Position numbers and translations under genes: made by a program
In this document: positions 15,365-24,004 of the stretch, in pieces
Layout of the letters: each line of letters opens with the position of its first letter
How positions within the stretch are numbered: the stretch's first letter is position 1
From: an uncultured Marinobacter sp.
GTDB taxonomy: Bacteria > Pseudomonadota > Gammaproteobacteria > Pseudomonadales > Oleiphilaceae
Reading direction: 5' to 3'
NCBI RefSeq assembly: GCF_947259545.1
Contig: NZ_CAMYMK010000002.1
Span: 62,001-126,000 of the forward strand
DNA length: 64,000 nucleotides
Notes under the pieces: generated by a model
The model's input: the letters and a program-made list of their open reading frames with translations, nothing else
Databases searched by the model: none
Told to the model about the DNA's origin: nothing

Positions 15365-16489
15365 CTACACGGCAACATCCAGTAGCGGCACCTCCTGATG
15401 CAGGAACCACTTCTCGGTCACAACCTTGCGGGTAAACCAGTGTGAGCGCATAAGGGCACTGGCCACTGGTGCTTTCACCCATTCCGGGAGATGCCAGCCC
15501 TGTTCCGCCTCTGCCGCACGGTTACCAAACCGTTGGGCAATGGTTTCACCATAGGCCTGCAGCGTCTGGGCTGAATAATCATCCGCCTCGCGAATCACCT
15601 GGGCTGCGATCAGGGCGGATTCAATGGCCGGGCGAATACCTTCCCCGCTCTGGGTATAGGCCAGTCCAGCGGAGTCGCCGATCAACATGACGCCGTCGTC
15701 CACCAGCGGGCGTTCCGCATGATCGTACAATAGATAGGCATGGCCCTTGAAACGTCCGGGCAGATCGGCCGGGATACGGCCACTGGCCTTCATTTCCGCC
15801 ACAAACCGTTCGAGATGGTCGGAGAGCTTGTGGTTGTCCTCCCGGCCCAACCCGATATTCAGGAAATTACCCTTGCGGAACACCCAGGCATAACCTTTCA
15901 GATCCTTGCAGAACCACAGCTCCGGCGTGTCTCCCCGGGCCTGGCAGACCTCGGATTGTTCCGGCGTCATTTCAAACTCGACTTCCTTGGCGGCAACCAC
16001 GGTCTCATGGCTTCCGGGCCCATCACCCAGGAGTTTGGCCACCGGGCAGAAGTGGCCGCCGGCACCGACTATGAGTGGCGCTTCCCAGGTGTCATTAACT
16101 ACCCAGTTGCCGTTTTTTCGGGTAATGGATTTGACCGGGGTGCCCAATTCCTGCGAAGCGGTCACCCGATTGAGCAGGTAGTGGTCAAACTCACAGCGGC
16201 GAATGCCGTAGCTGACCACGTCATCGTGATTGTTCTCTACGGCAGGTTGTCCCATCATGCCGATGCGAAAGCGGCGAATGGGTTGCAGGGTGCGCTCCCT
16301 GGCGTAGTCTGATAGATCAATGTCGAGACTCGCCATCACCGCCGGGGTCACCCAGCCTGCACAGGTCTTGTCGCGGGGGAAGGTTTTCTTGTCGATGACA
16401 AGAATGCGCTTGCCACTGTCCCGAAGCGAATGAGCGAGCGTGGCGCCGGCGGGGCCGGCGCCGACGATGATCAGGTCATAATAATCCAT
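15365..16489 (-). CDS. FAD-dependent oxidoreductase, geranylgeranyl-reductase-like
   Basis: A 374-residue flavoprotein of the geranylgeranyl reductase/PHBH-like superfamily. It has the N-terminal dinucleotide motif VGAGPAGATLAHSLRDSG (about 9-26), the DKKTFPRDKTCAGWVTP region typical of this family, and the second FAD motif GVMLIGDSAGLAYTQSGEGI. The gene starts with a one-base overlap (TAATG) at the stop of the cyclopropane fatty acid synthase gene, so the two are coupled. Reduction or oxidation of a lipid chain made or modified by the synthase is an attractive guess but is not shown. A menaquinone, archaeal-type or isoprenoid lipid role seems unlikely here. Confidence 0.82.
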   Translation of the reverse strand: MDYYDLIIVGAGPAGATLAHSLRDSGKRILVIDKKTFPRDKTCAGWVTPAVMASLDIDLSDYARERTLQPIRRFRIGMMGQPAVENNHDDVVSYGIRRCEFDHYLLNRVTASQELGTPVKSITRKNGNWVVNDTWEAPLIVGAGGHFCPVAKLLGDGPGSHETVVAAKEVEFEMTPEQSEVCQARGDTPELWFCKDLKGYAWVFRKGNFLNIGLGREDNHKLSDHLERFVAEMKASGRIPADLPGRFKGHAYLLYDHAERPLVDDGVMLIGDSAGLAYTQSGEGIRPAIESALIAAQVIREADDYSAQTLQAYGETIAQRFGNRAAEAEQGWHLPEWVKAPVASALMRSHWFTRKVVTEKWFLHQEVPLLDVAV

Positions 16490-17808
16490 TAACGGGCCTC
16501 CGGTGCTGCGGGCGTTGTATAAAGGTCCTGGCGGCTTTGTGGTAACCGGTTATTGTCGCCGTGGGTGAAGACGACCTGAAAGAGCTGTAGAGAGCCGGCA
16601 CGGAAGGCGGCGATGGAGCCGGCCAGGTACATGCTCCAGGCCCGGGTGAAGTGCTCGTCGTACATCTCGGACACCTGGTCTTCGTTAGCCGTAAACCGCT
16701 CCATCCAGTGGGTGAGAGTCTGGGCGTAGTGCAGGCGCAGGTTCTCCACATCCAGCACGGAAAAATCGCCGTGTTCACAGAGAGTCATGAATTCGCCGAT
16801 GCTGGGAGGGTAGGCACCGGGGAAGATCCGTTTTTCGATCCAGGCATTCATTAGCATCGGGCGGTTCCGACCAATGCTGTGGAGCAGGGCAATACCGTCC
16901 GGCTTCAGGGAGCGCTTGATCAGCTCCGATAATGCCGGGTAGTTGTCCTTGCCGACGTGTTCGAGCATGCCAATGGATACGAAGGCGTCGTACTGGCCCT
17001 GAATGTTGCGGTAATCGTCTTCCACATACTCAATCAGGTGGCCCAGTTGCTGGCGTTCAGCCTCGGCGCGGGCGTAGGCGAGCTGTTCCTTCGAAATGTT
17101 GTAGGAATACACTTTTACGCCATAGTTCCTGGCCATATAGCGGGCGAGACCACCCCAGCCGCACCCGGCTTCCACTACTGTCATGCCGGGCTTGAGACGG
17201 AGTTTGCGACAGACATGCTCCAGTTTGGCCAGTTGTGCCTGCTCCAGAGTCAGGTCCGGACTTTCGTAATAGGCGCAGGTGTACTGCATTTCGGCCTCGT
17301 CCAGCCATAGCTGGTAGAACTCATTGCCGAGATCATAATGGTGGTGAATATTTTCCTTGGCCTCGGATATGCCGGTTGGACGGGGGTTATGATTGCGCCA
17401 CAGAGCGTCCAGCCATCTGGGCCAGCGCTGACGGGCCTGGTGAACCGAGCGATAGAGTGCTTCCATCAAATCAGGCAGGTCGCCGTCGACCACGAGGCGA
17501 CCGGCGCTGTACAGGTCGCCAAACGCCAGGTTGGGATTGGTCACCAGAGAAACCAGCGCCTTGGGGTCGGTCAGGTGAATCGTAAAGCGGGCCTCGCCGC
17601 AGTCAGGCTCAATGACCTCGTCATTCCACAACCGGAACCGCACCGGCGGCGAGCCTGCCATTCTCATCAGCTTGGCGACCAGCCAAAGCTCGTAGGAATG
17701 AGGTTCACGGTCAGCCTGAAGGTTTTCCAGGGGGAGCTTCAGAACGTGTGCTTTCTGGTCGTCCTGGTGTTTGGAATCATCCGTTTTCCGAACAGTGCTC
17801 TGATTCAT
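16489..17808 (-). CDS. cfa: Cyclopropane-fatty-acyl-phospholipid synthase family methyltransferase
   Basis: A 439-residue SAM-dependent enzyme. The N-terminal lipid-interacting domain (about 50-140) includes LVTNPNLAFGDLYSAGRLVVDGDL. The catalytic domain starts with ENIHHHYDLGNEFYQLWLDE and has the SAM-binding site VVEAGCGWGGLARYMARNYG. The active-site region is FVSIGMLEHVGKDNYPALSELIKRSL. It methylenates cis double bonds of membrane phospholipid acyl chains, usually on entry to stationary phase or under acid or osmotic stress. Paralogs with other lipid-methylating activities exist, so true CFA activity is likely but unproven. It is cotranscribed with the downstream flavoprotein. Confidence 0.88.
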   Translation of the reverse strand: MNQSTVRKTDDSKHQDDQKAHVLKLPLENLQADREPHSYELWLVAKLMRMAGSPPVRFRLWNDEVIEPDCGEARFTIHLTDPKALVSLVTNPNLAFGDLYSAGRLVVDGDLPDLMEALYRSVHQARQRWPRWLDALWRNHNPRPTGISEAKENIHHHYDLGNEFYQLWLDEAEMQYTCAYYESPDLTLEQAQLAKLEHVCRKLRLKPGMTVVEAGCGWGGLARYMARNYGVKVYSYNISKEQLAYARAEAERQQLGHLIEYVEDDYRNIQGQYDAFVSIGMLEHVGKDNYPALSELIKRSLKPDGIALLHSIGRNRPMLMNAWIEKRIFPGAYPPSIGEFMTLCEHGDFSVLDVENLRLHYAQTLTHWMERFTANEDQVSEMYDEHFTRAWSMYLAGSIAAFRAGSLQLFQVVFTHGDNNRLPQSRQDLYTTPAAPEAR

Positions 17809-17944
17809 GAACTCTCGTCTCCCATAGCCTACTGTTTAATTCAGTATAGAAAACGATCAGGTTTTGTCATGTGGAGACGGCACTAAAGATCTTTATCAAA
17901 GGAATAGAGGGTCGGGATTCGGGGGCTTGAGCAGGAGGGGCAAA

Positions 17945-17971
17945 CAGGGCCGGAGCGTGCCTCCGGCCCTG
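17945..17971 (-). terminator. Terminator after TRAP transporter operon
   Basis: CAGGGCCGGAG at 17945-17955 and CTCCGGCCCTG at 17961-17971 form an 11-bp stem with a five-base loop. On the minus strand it follows the large-permease stop by eight bases and is followed by a short T-run. Confidence 0.8.
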
Positions 17972-17978
17972 GTCGGGG

Positions 17979-19274
17979 TCAATAGGAAGAGCTCATCCCG
18001 AACCATTCCGGGAAAATCACAATGAGCGCAAGCACCAGCATCTGCAGCAGGATAAAAGGAAGAACCCCTTTGTAAATATCCGTTGTCTGCACATTGGGTG
18101 GAGCGACGCCCTTGAGGTAGAACAACGAGAACCCGAACGGGGGCGTCAGGAAACTGGTTTGCAGGTTCATGGCGATCAGGATGGCAAACCACAGCATGTT
18201 GATGCCCAGGGCTTCAGCCACCGGCGCGAGGATCGGCACGATGATGAACGAAATCTCCACGAAATCGATAAAGAAGCCCAGTACCAGAATGACCAGCATG
18301 GCCAGGATGATAAAGCCCCATTTCTCGCCCGGCAGCTGCAGTAACCATTCTTCAAGCAGGTAGTCGCCACCGGTATAGCTGAACACCATGGAGAACGCGG
18401 TGGCACCGATCAGGATGGCGAACACCATGGCGGTGACCTTGACGGTATCCTTGGAGGCATCCCACACCATTTTGAAGGAAAACTGCCGATAGATAATCGC
18501 CAGAACGACAGCCCCCACGCCGCCCAGTGCAGAGGATTCAGTGGGTGTGGCAATACCGGTGAAAATTGAACCCAGCACCACGACGATCAGTGCCAGCGGC
18601 GGAATGATGGCCAGCAGCGCATTGAAAACTTCCTGTTTACGGGATACGCCGCTTTCATCAGGCATGGCCGGTGCCGTTTCCGGTTTGAAACGCGTCATGA
18701 TCAGGATGTAGCCAATGTACAGGCCGATCAGCACGACGCCGGGCCATACGGCGGCCTTGAACAGGTCGCCCACCGGCAGGCCGAGTACGTCACCCAGAAT
18801 GATCAGTATGATCGAAGGTGGAACGATCTGTCCCAGAGTACCGGAGGCGCAAATGGTACCGGTCGCAAGACGCTTGTCGTATTTGTGAGCCAGCATTACC
18901 GGTAAGGAGATCAGGCCCATGGCCACAACGCTTGCACCCACCACGCCGGTTGATGCCGCGAGGAGTGCTCCCACCAGGATGGTGGAGATAGCCAGACCGC
19001 CGGGCAAGCCGCCAAACAGGCGACCCATGGAGGTCAGTAACTGTTCCGCCAGTTTGGTGCGCTGAAGCACAACGCCCATGAAAATGAACAGTGGGACAGC
19101 CATCAGTACGGTATTCTGCATTACGCTCATGATGCGGTAGGGCATGAAGGCAAACAGATCCATGCCTTCTGCAAACACACCAAAGAAGAGCGCTACGCCA
19201 CCAAAGGTGAACGCCACGGGGAAGCCCAGCATCAGCATGATGAGGGCGGCGCCAAACATTATCATACCGATCAT
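17979..19274 (-). CDS. TRAP transporter large permease (DctM type)
   Basis: A 431-residue inner-membrane protein with about 12-13 hydrophobic segments, the expected length for DctM. Recognisable segments: the start (MIGMIMFGAALIMLMLGFPVAFTFGGVALFFG), STGVVGASVVAMGLISLPVMLAHKYDKRLATGTICASGTLGQIVPPSIILIILGD, GIATPTESSALGGVGAV, and LTPPFGFSLFYLKGVAPPNVQT. It forms the sodium-coupled transport channel with the small subunit; the start overlaps the small-subunit stop by four bases (ATGA). Third gene of the dctP-dctQ-dctM-type operon. Confidence 0.93.
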   Translation of the reverse strand: MIGMIMFGAALIMLMLGFPVAFTFGGVALFFGVFAEGMDLFAFMPYRIMSVMQNTVLMAVPLFIFMGVVLQRTKLAEQLLTSMGRLFGGLPGGLAISTILVGALLAASTGVVGASVVAMGLISLPVMLAHKYDKRLATGTICASGTLGQIVPPSIILIILGDVLGLPVGDLFKAAVWPGVVLIGLYIGYILIMTRFKPETAPAMPDESGVSRKQEVFNALLAIIPPLALIVVVLGSIFTGIATPTESSALGGVGAVVLAIIYRQFSFKMVWDASKDTVKVTAMVFAILIGATAFSMVFSYTGGDYLLEEWLLQLPGEKWGFIILAMLVILVLGFFIDFVEISFIIVPILAPVAEALGINMLWFAILIAMNLQTSFLTPPFGFSLFYLKGVAPPNVQTTDIYKGVLPFILLQMLVLALIVIFPEWFGMSSSY

Positions 19275-19816
19275 GCCAGTCCCCCTCCGCTGTGCTCGCC
19301 TTCGTATTCTTTTTCACCGGACATGACGCGCAATGCGAACGTCGCCATGTTGAGGCCGGCGATGGCGGTGAAGATGGCGGTCAGGGGGATTACTGACTTG
19401 ATGATCCAGCGATGGGGTAGACCGCCGGGATCGCCGCTACCTTCACCCATGTTGTATGAATTCACGGCGAAGTCGTAGCCATAGATGCCGATCAGGTAGG
19501 CGAACGGGATAACGAAAATGAACGCGCCCAGCAGGTTGATCCACGCTTTCGCCTTGTTGCTCCAGCGCGTGTAGAACACATCAACCCGCACGTGCCCGTC
19601 AGTGCGCAGCGCATAGGGAATGCCGAACAGGAAGACCACCGAATAGAGGTGCCATTCCATTTCCTGCATGCCGATTGAAACGTCATTGAATGCGTAGCGG
19701 GCGACAACATCGTAAAAGACGTTGGCTGCCATCAGTATCATTGCGACACAGGCAATCCAGCCACAAAGAATAGACAGTCGGGCCAGGCCCTCGTCCAGTT
19801 TGATAATCCACCGCAT
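19271..19816 (-). CDS. TRAP transporter small permease (DctQ type)
   Basis: A 181-residue membrane protein with four predicted helices (first ILCGWIACVAMILMAANVFYDVVARYAF). The motif GMQEMEWHLYSVVFLFGIPYALRTDGHVRVDVFY is the DctQ signature. It partners the large permease, whose gene overlaps its last four bases. It lies about 100 bases downstream of the binding-protein gene across an intercistronic hairpin. Confidence 0.92.
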   Translation of the reverse strand: MRWIIKLDEGLARLSILCGWIACVAMILMAANVFYDVVARYAFNDVSIGMQEMEWHLYSVVFLFGIPYALRTDGHVRVDVFYTRWSNKAKAWINLLGAFIFVIPFAYLIGIYGYDFAVNSYNMGEGSGDPGGLPHRWIIKSVIPLTAIFTAIAGLNMATFALRVMSGEKEYEGEHSGGGLA

Positions 19817-19870
19817 TGATGATCCCCTGCCAGGTGGTCTGGCGATTTTTCGTTACTAGAAACGACAAAG

Positions 19871-19897
19871 CCGGGATCACTTCTGGAGCGATCCCGG
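19871..19897 (-). other. Intercistronic hairpin between TRAP binding-protein and small-permease genes
   Basis: CCGGGATC at 19871-19878 and GATCCCGG at 19890-19897 form an 8-bp stem. On the minus strand it follows the binding-protein stop, without a long T-run. Such hairpins commonly stabilise the upstream message or partly terminate, so that the periplasmic protein is made in excess over the membrane subunits. Confidence 0.55.
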
Positions 19898-19916
19898 CCC
19901 TGTTACTACCCGTATC

Positions 19917-20993
19917 TTACTCGACTTCGGTCATGGTGTTGAGGTACGCCCGCTCGGAAATGTTCGTATAGGCGCGGCTCTGTTCCAGGTAGTTCTGCTG
20001 GGACTCAATGATCTTGGCCGCCATTTCACTGCCTTCTGCAGATTCCTTCAGCAGTTTCTCGTTGGCATCGTACATCGCCTGGAAGATGTCATTCGGGAAC
20101 TGCTTGATCTGCACGTTCGGATATTCCTCCTTGATGCTGGCCCAGGCTTTGGCGTTTTCATGCTGGGAGTGCACCAGCATGTCGTAGGACGCGGTGCGCA
20201 TGGCCACACGCATGATTTCCTGCAGGTCCGCCGGCAGCTTGTCCCACACGCGCTTGTTCACCAGGAACTGGAGTTCGGTAGCAGGTTCGTGCCAGCCGGT
20301 GTAGTAATAGTCAGCAATCTGCTGGAAGCCCAGGCGCAGATCCAGGGCCGGACCGACCCACTCAACCGCATCAATGGTGTTGCGTTCAAGGGCGGTATAG
20401 AGTTCGCCCGGCGCGATGTTGGTCGGGTTGACGCCCACTTCCGCAAAGACTTCGCCTGCGAAGCCGGGAATGCGCATTTTCAGGCCTTCGAGATCTTCCA
20501 GCGATTTGATTTCCTTGCGGAACCAGCCGCCCATCTGTACGCCGGTGTTACCGCCCGGGAAAGACAGCATGTTGTGGGGCTCATAGACTTCCTGTATCAG
20601 CTCCATGCCGCCGCCATGGTAGAACCAGGCATACTGCTCCATGGCATTCATGCCGAATGGCATGCTGGTGAAAAACAGTGTCTCGGGAACCTTACCTTTC
20701 CAGTAGTAAGACGCGGAGTGGCCCATGTCATACTGACCGGCCTTGACCATGTCAAAGACACCGAAAGGGGCCTTGTGCTTGTTGGCAGAATCAATGCGAA
20801 CCTTCAGCCGTCCGTCGGACATTTTTTCGACAGTTTCGGCGAAGCGCTTGGTGGTGTCACCAAAGATCGGGAAGTTCGGTCCCCAGGTTTCGGCGAGACG
20901 GAGTGTAAAGGTATCTTGGGCAAGCGCCTGTGCGGAGGCAAGGGTAGTTGCGACTGCCAGCACAGTTGCGGAAAGAACAGAACGGATCTTCAT
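19917..20993 (-). CDS. TRAP transporter substrate-binding protein (DctP family, possibly 2-oxo-acid type)
   Basis: A 358-residue periplasmic protein with signal peptide (VLSATVLAVATTLASAQALA, cleaved before QDTF). The mature sequence FTLRLAETWGPNFPIFGDTTKRFAETVEKMSDGRLKVRI opens like DctP-family proteins. The central MGGWFRKEIKSLEDLEGLKMRIPGFAGEVFAEVG carries the conserved substrate arginine, and IDAVEWVGPALDLRLGF resembles TakP-like binders of 2-oxo acids. The substrate is therefore likely a small carboxylate, but the exact one is uncertain. First gene of the operon; promoter expected in 20994-21127. Confidence 0.9.
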   Translation of the reverse strand: MKIRSVLSATVLAVATTLASAQALAQDTFTLRLAETWGPNFPIFGDTTKRFAETVEKMSDGRLKVRIDSANKHKAPFGVFDMVKAGQYDMGHSASYYWKGKVPETLFFTSMPFGMNAMEQYAWFYHGGGMELIQEVYEPHNMLSFPGGNTGVQMGGWFRKEIKSLEDLEGLKMRIPGFAGEVFAEVGVNPTNIAPGELYTALERNTIDAVEWVGPALDLRLGFQQIADYYYTGWHEPATELQFLVNKRVWDKLPADLQEIMRVAMRTASYDMLVHSQHENAKAWASIKEEYPNVQIKQFPNDIFQAMYDANEKLLKESAEGSEMAAKIIESQQNYLEQSRAYTNISERAYLNTMTEVE

Positions 20994-21127
20994 TGCTCTT
21001 CTATCCTCTGATGTGATTATTGTCTTATTGGGTGTGTCGGGAGCGTTATCCGTTTGGGATTAACAACCCTTTACTCTAGTCCAAAGTAGCAGTAAATGTG
21101 GGGAAACGGAAAGCAAATACCGGGTTT

Positions 21128-22171
21128 CTAAGACGTAGGTCGTAGGGGGATTTCGAGGTGTTTCACAGGTTTGTTCCGGATTTTCCGGAACCATCCCAGT
21201 GCTGGTTTCTCGATGGTGTAGTGGATGGCGGAGGCGATTGCCAGCGCCAGCGAGAGGGCCAGGCAGACACCGACCCATCCGGGCAGGCCGACCTCGTAGC
21301 CCCAGGCGATCACACCGTAGCCAATGTTCTGATGTACCAGGTAGAGGGCATAGGACAGGCTGCCGAGCCAAAGCATGGCGCGATTCGCCAGTAGGTTGAG
21401 ATAACCCGCCACCGCAAGCACGAACACCCCGTAACAACCCAGCACGAAGACGTTGAACGGTGCTTTGTACGCCACTGCTGCATGGCCGATGGCGAGCGCG
21501 AGCAAGAGCATGTCCAGGGCCATGGGCCGGCCGTGCTGGTGCCAACGGTAAATCAGCATGCCACTGACAAACAGCGGTGCGTATTTCACGAACAGCAGAT
21601 CCTTGATCAGAAAATCCAGGGCATCGGGGATGGCGTTCCACCAGATGACGCCGGCATAGCTGATTGCCACCCAGATCCACAGGGCGATGCGAATACGGCC
21701 CCATTCTTTCAGGCCGTAGAACAGCAGGGTTATCCAGCAATAAAAGGTGGCTTCAATCACCAGGCTCCAGTAGGCGCCGTCTACGTGAGGGAATTCCAGA
21801 TATTCATGCAGCAGGGTGACATTCAGCAGGGCGCTGCCGAAGCTCACAGCGCGATCCTCCGGTCCCAGGGCATGGACCATCAGGAAGGTGATGGCGATGC
21901 CGGCCCACAGCGCGGGCATCAATCGAAAGGCCCGCGCCAGGCCGAACCAGCCTGCGGTCCGGGTCCTTTCCAGGGTCATGAAGATCACAAAGCCGCTCAG
22001 AATAAAGAACAGGTGCACGCCGTAGCGGCCATAATCCAGCATGGCAGGAGGAGTGAACGTATGGCCGTACAATCGATCGTAATAAGGCAGGTAATGAAAC
22101 AGCACCACGCCGAGAGCAGCAATGCCCCGGAGTGCATCAAGAGCTGACAGCCGCTGTGAAGATTCTGCCAT
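21128..22171 (-). CDS. Acyltransferase 3 family membrane protein (OafA/YrhL-like)
   Basis: A 347-residue protein with about ten transmembrane segments. The family signature is at the start: LSALDALRGIAALGVVLFHYLPYYDRL (R and H of RxxA...FH), with GVHLFFILSGFVIFMTLERTR after it and a C-terminal LGSLSYALYLVHQNIG. Such enzymes acetylate or succinylate cell-surface sugars (O-antigen, peptidoglycan, exopolysaccharide) or small glycolipids. ATG at 22171 is preferred to the GTG at 22177. It has no SGNH domain and no neighbouring polysaccharide genes, so the acceptor is unknown. It is divergent from the GH84-like gene. Confidence 0.85.
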   Translation of the reverse strand: MAESSQRLSALDALRGIAALGVVLFHYLPYYDRLYGHTFTPPAMLDYGRYGVHLFFILSGFVIFMTLERTRTAGWFGLARAFRLMPALWAGIAITFLMVHALGPEDRAVSFGSALLNVTLLHEYLEFPHVDGAYWSLVIEATFYCWITLLFYGLKEWGRIRIALWIWVAISYAGVIWWNAIPDALDFLIKDLLFVKYAPLFVSGMLIYRWHQHGRPMALDMLLLALAIGHAAVAYKAPFNVFVLGCYGVFVLAVAGYLNLLANRAMLWLGSLSYALYLVHQNIGYGVIAWGYEVGLPGWVGVCLALSLALAIASAIHYTIEKPALGWFRKIRNKPVKHLEIPLRPTS

Positions 22172-22296
22172 AGTCACGATTCCGTGTAGGTTCAGGCTAT
22201 AGTAGCCTGCTTTGGGGCATAGCAGTACTAGTCAGATATACCGTTGTCTTGCCGCTGGCTTAAGATGTATTAACCTGCTTGTATCGGGAGGGAACC

Positions 22297-23364
22297 ATGA
22301 GTACTGAACTTGGCATTATCGAAGGCTTTTACGGTCCCCTGTGGAGCTGGGAGGAGCGGAAAGAGCTGGTGATGGCGCTGGAACCTCATGGTTATGGGTT
22401 CTACCTTTATGCGCCCAAGGCGGACGCGTTCCTGCGCCGACGCTGGGATGAGCCTCATCCACACGATGCGGCAGTCAGTCTGGCGGATTTTGCCCATTTT
22501 TGCCGCCGGCATGGGGTGCGTTTCGGCGTTGGTCTGAGCCCCTTTGAAGTGTTTAACGACTTTAATGAGGCTGCGCGGCAGGCTCTGACCAGGAAGCTGG
22601 CGTTCCTGGATGAAATCGGTGTTCAGGAGCTGGCGATCCTGTTTGATGACATGCGCAGTGATACCCCGGACCTGGCTGCCCGGCAGGTGGACATTGTGCA
22701 CTGGATCCGCGACCGGACCCACGCGGAACAGCTGACAATCTGCCCCAGCTACTATTCTGATGATCCGGTGCTGGACCGGGTGTTCGGAGACCGCCCCAGT
22801 GATTATCTGAGCACTCTGGGCGAGAGGCTGGACCCCGCTATCCGGGTGTTCTGGACCGGGGAGGAGGTCTGCTCGCGGGAGATATCACCGGGGCACCTCA
22901 AGCGGGTCAGCAAGGCGCTCGGTCGTAAGCCACTGTTGTGGGACAACTACCCGGTCAATGACGGTGACCGCATGTCCCGGCATCTGCACCTCAGGGGCTT
23001 TACCGGCCGACCGGCGGCCAATGCTGCCTATCTGGCCGGGCATGCCATCAACCCGGCGCTGCAGCCGACGCTCACCGCCATTCCCGCCATTACCCTGGCG
23101 GAAAGCTACCGGCAGGGGCCGGAGTACCAGTACGGCCAGGCGTTTCGCCATGCCACGCGGGAAGTCCTGGGCATCGATCTTGCCGACGAGGTGATGGCAG
23201 ACCTGCTGGTCCTGCAGGATGCTGGCCTTCATCGGATCAGCGATGACAAGAAACAGGCCCTGCTGGAGAAATACCGGGGCTATTCCCACGCCGGTGCCGA
23301 GGAAGTTGTTCGTTGGTTATCGGGTGAATATCAGGTTACGGATGAAATGGTGCAGACTCAGTAA
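22297..23364 (+). CDS. Beta-N-acetylglucosaminidase (GH84/O-GlcNAcase-like catalytic domain)
   Basis: A 355-residue single-domain protein. It begins GIIEGFYGPLWSWEERKELV, the GH84 signature, has YAPKADAF (K41, matching the substrate-binding Lys of O-GlcNAcases) and the catalytic Asp pair in ILFDDMRSD (D117-D118), used in substrate-assisted catalysis. WDNYPVNDG is also typical. Start ATG at 22297 has GGGAGG upstream. There is no signal peptide, so it is cytoplasmic, unlike secreted hyaluronidases. It would hydrolyse terminal beta-GlcNAc or a similar sugar; the substrate is unknown. The gene is followed 38 bases later by a macro-domain gene on the same strand. Confidence 0.85.
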   Translation: MSTELGIIEGFYGPLWSWEERKELVMALEPHGYGFYLYAPKADAFLRRRWDEPHPHDAAVSLADFAHFCRRHGVRFGVGLSPFEVFNDFNEAARQALTRKLAFLDEIGVQELAILFDDMRSDTPDLAARQVDIVHWIRDRTHAEQLTICPSYYSDDPVLDRVFGDRPSDYLSTLGERLDPAIRVFWTGEEVCSREISPGHLKRVSKALGRKPLLWDNYPVNDGDRMSRHLHLRGFTGRPAANAAYLAGHAINPALQPTLTAIPAITLAESYRQGPEYQYGQAFRHATREVLGIDLADEVMADLLVLQDAGLHRISDDKKQALLEKYRGYSHAGAEEVVRWLSGEYQVTDEMVQTQ

Positions 23365-23402
23365 CTCCCGGGGGCCCAGTATCGCAGGAGAGGAGAGCAG
23401 CG

Positions 23403-23918
23403 ATGACGGATTTCACCATTGAATGTATCCAGGGCAACATTGCCCATCAGCCGGACATGGATGCCGTGGTTAACGCCGCCAATGCCCAGCTGATGCCGGG
23501 CGGTGGCGTTGCCGGCGCCATTCATGCGGCGGCCGGGCCGGGGCTGGCGGACGAGTGTCGCGCCAAGGCGCCTATCAAGCCCGGAGAAGCGGTGATCACC
23601 ACCGCCCATGACATGCCGAATGCCCATATTATTCATTGTCTCGGGCCGGTTTACGGCGTGGACGAGCCGTCAGACCGGTTGTTGGCAGACTGCTACCGTA
23701 ATGCCCTGAAACTGGCGGATCAGGCCGGGCTTGAATCCGTGGCGTTCCCGGCGATCTCCGCCGGGGCGTTCGGTTATCCATTGGAAGACGGGCTTGTCAT
23801 AGCCGTGCGCACCCTTCGGGACGCCGCCCCCGAGTGCCGTCGTGTGCGCAAGGCGCGATTTGTCCTGTTCGGTGAGGATGATCTGCGGGTGTGTCAGGCG
23901 GTTCTGGGTCGTACGTAA
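23403..23918 (+). CDS. Macro-domain protein, O-acetyl-ADP-ribose deacetylase/ADP-ribosyl hydrolase (YmdB-like)
   Basis: A 171-residue macro domain. Its ADP-ribose-binding motifs are DAVVNAANAQLMPGGGVAGAIHAAAGPGL (about 20-48; the NAAN...GGG loop with catalytic Asn) and FPAISAGAFGYPLEDGL. The family removes ADP-ribose from Asp/Glu side chains, nucleic acids or O-acetyl-ADP-ribose. ATG at 23403 follows GGAGAGGAG. It probably shares an operon with the preceding glycosidase. No ADP-ribosyltransferase gene is visible nearby. Confidence 0.9.
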   Translation: MTDFTIECIQGNIAHQPDMDAVVNAANAQLMPGGGVAGAIHAAAGPGLADECRAKAPIKPGEAVITTAHDMPNAHIIHCLGPVYGVDEPSDRLLADCYRNALKLADQAGLESVAFPAISAGAFGYPLEDGLVIAVRTLRDAAPECRRVRKARFVLFGEDDLRVCQAVLGRT

Positions 23919-24004
23919 GTTCAAGTTCGGGCACGACTATCGAACGGTACGCTGGATTGCTTCGGGCGCGTACACTCCGGCCATAACAACAAAACCATGG
24001 GGGG

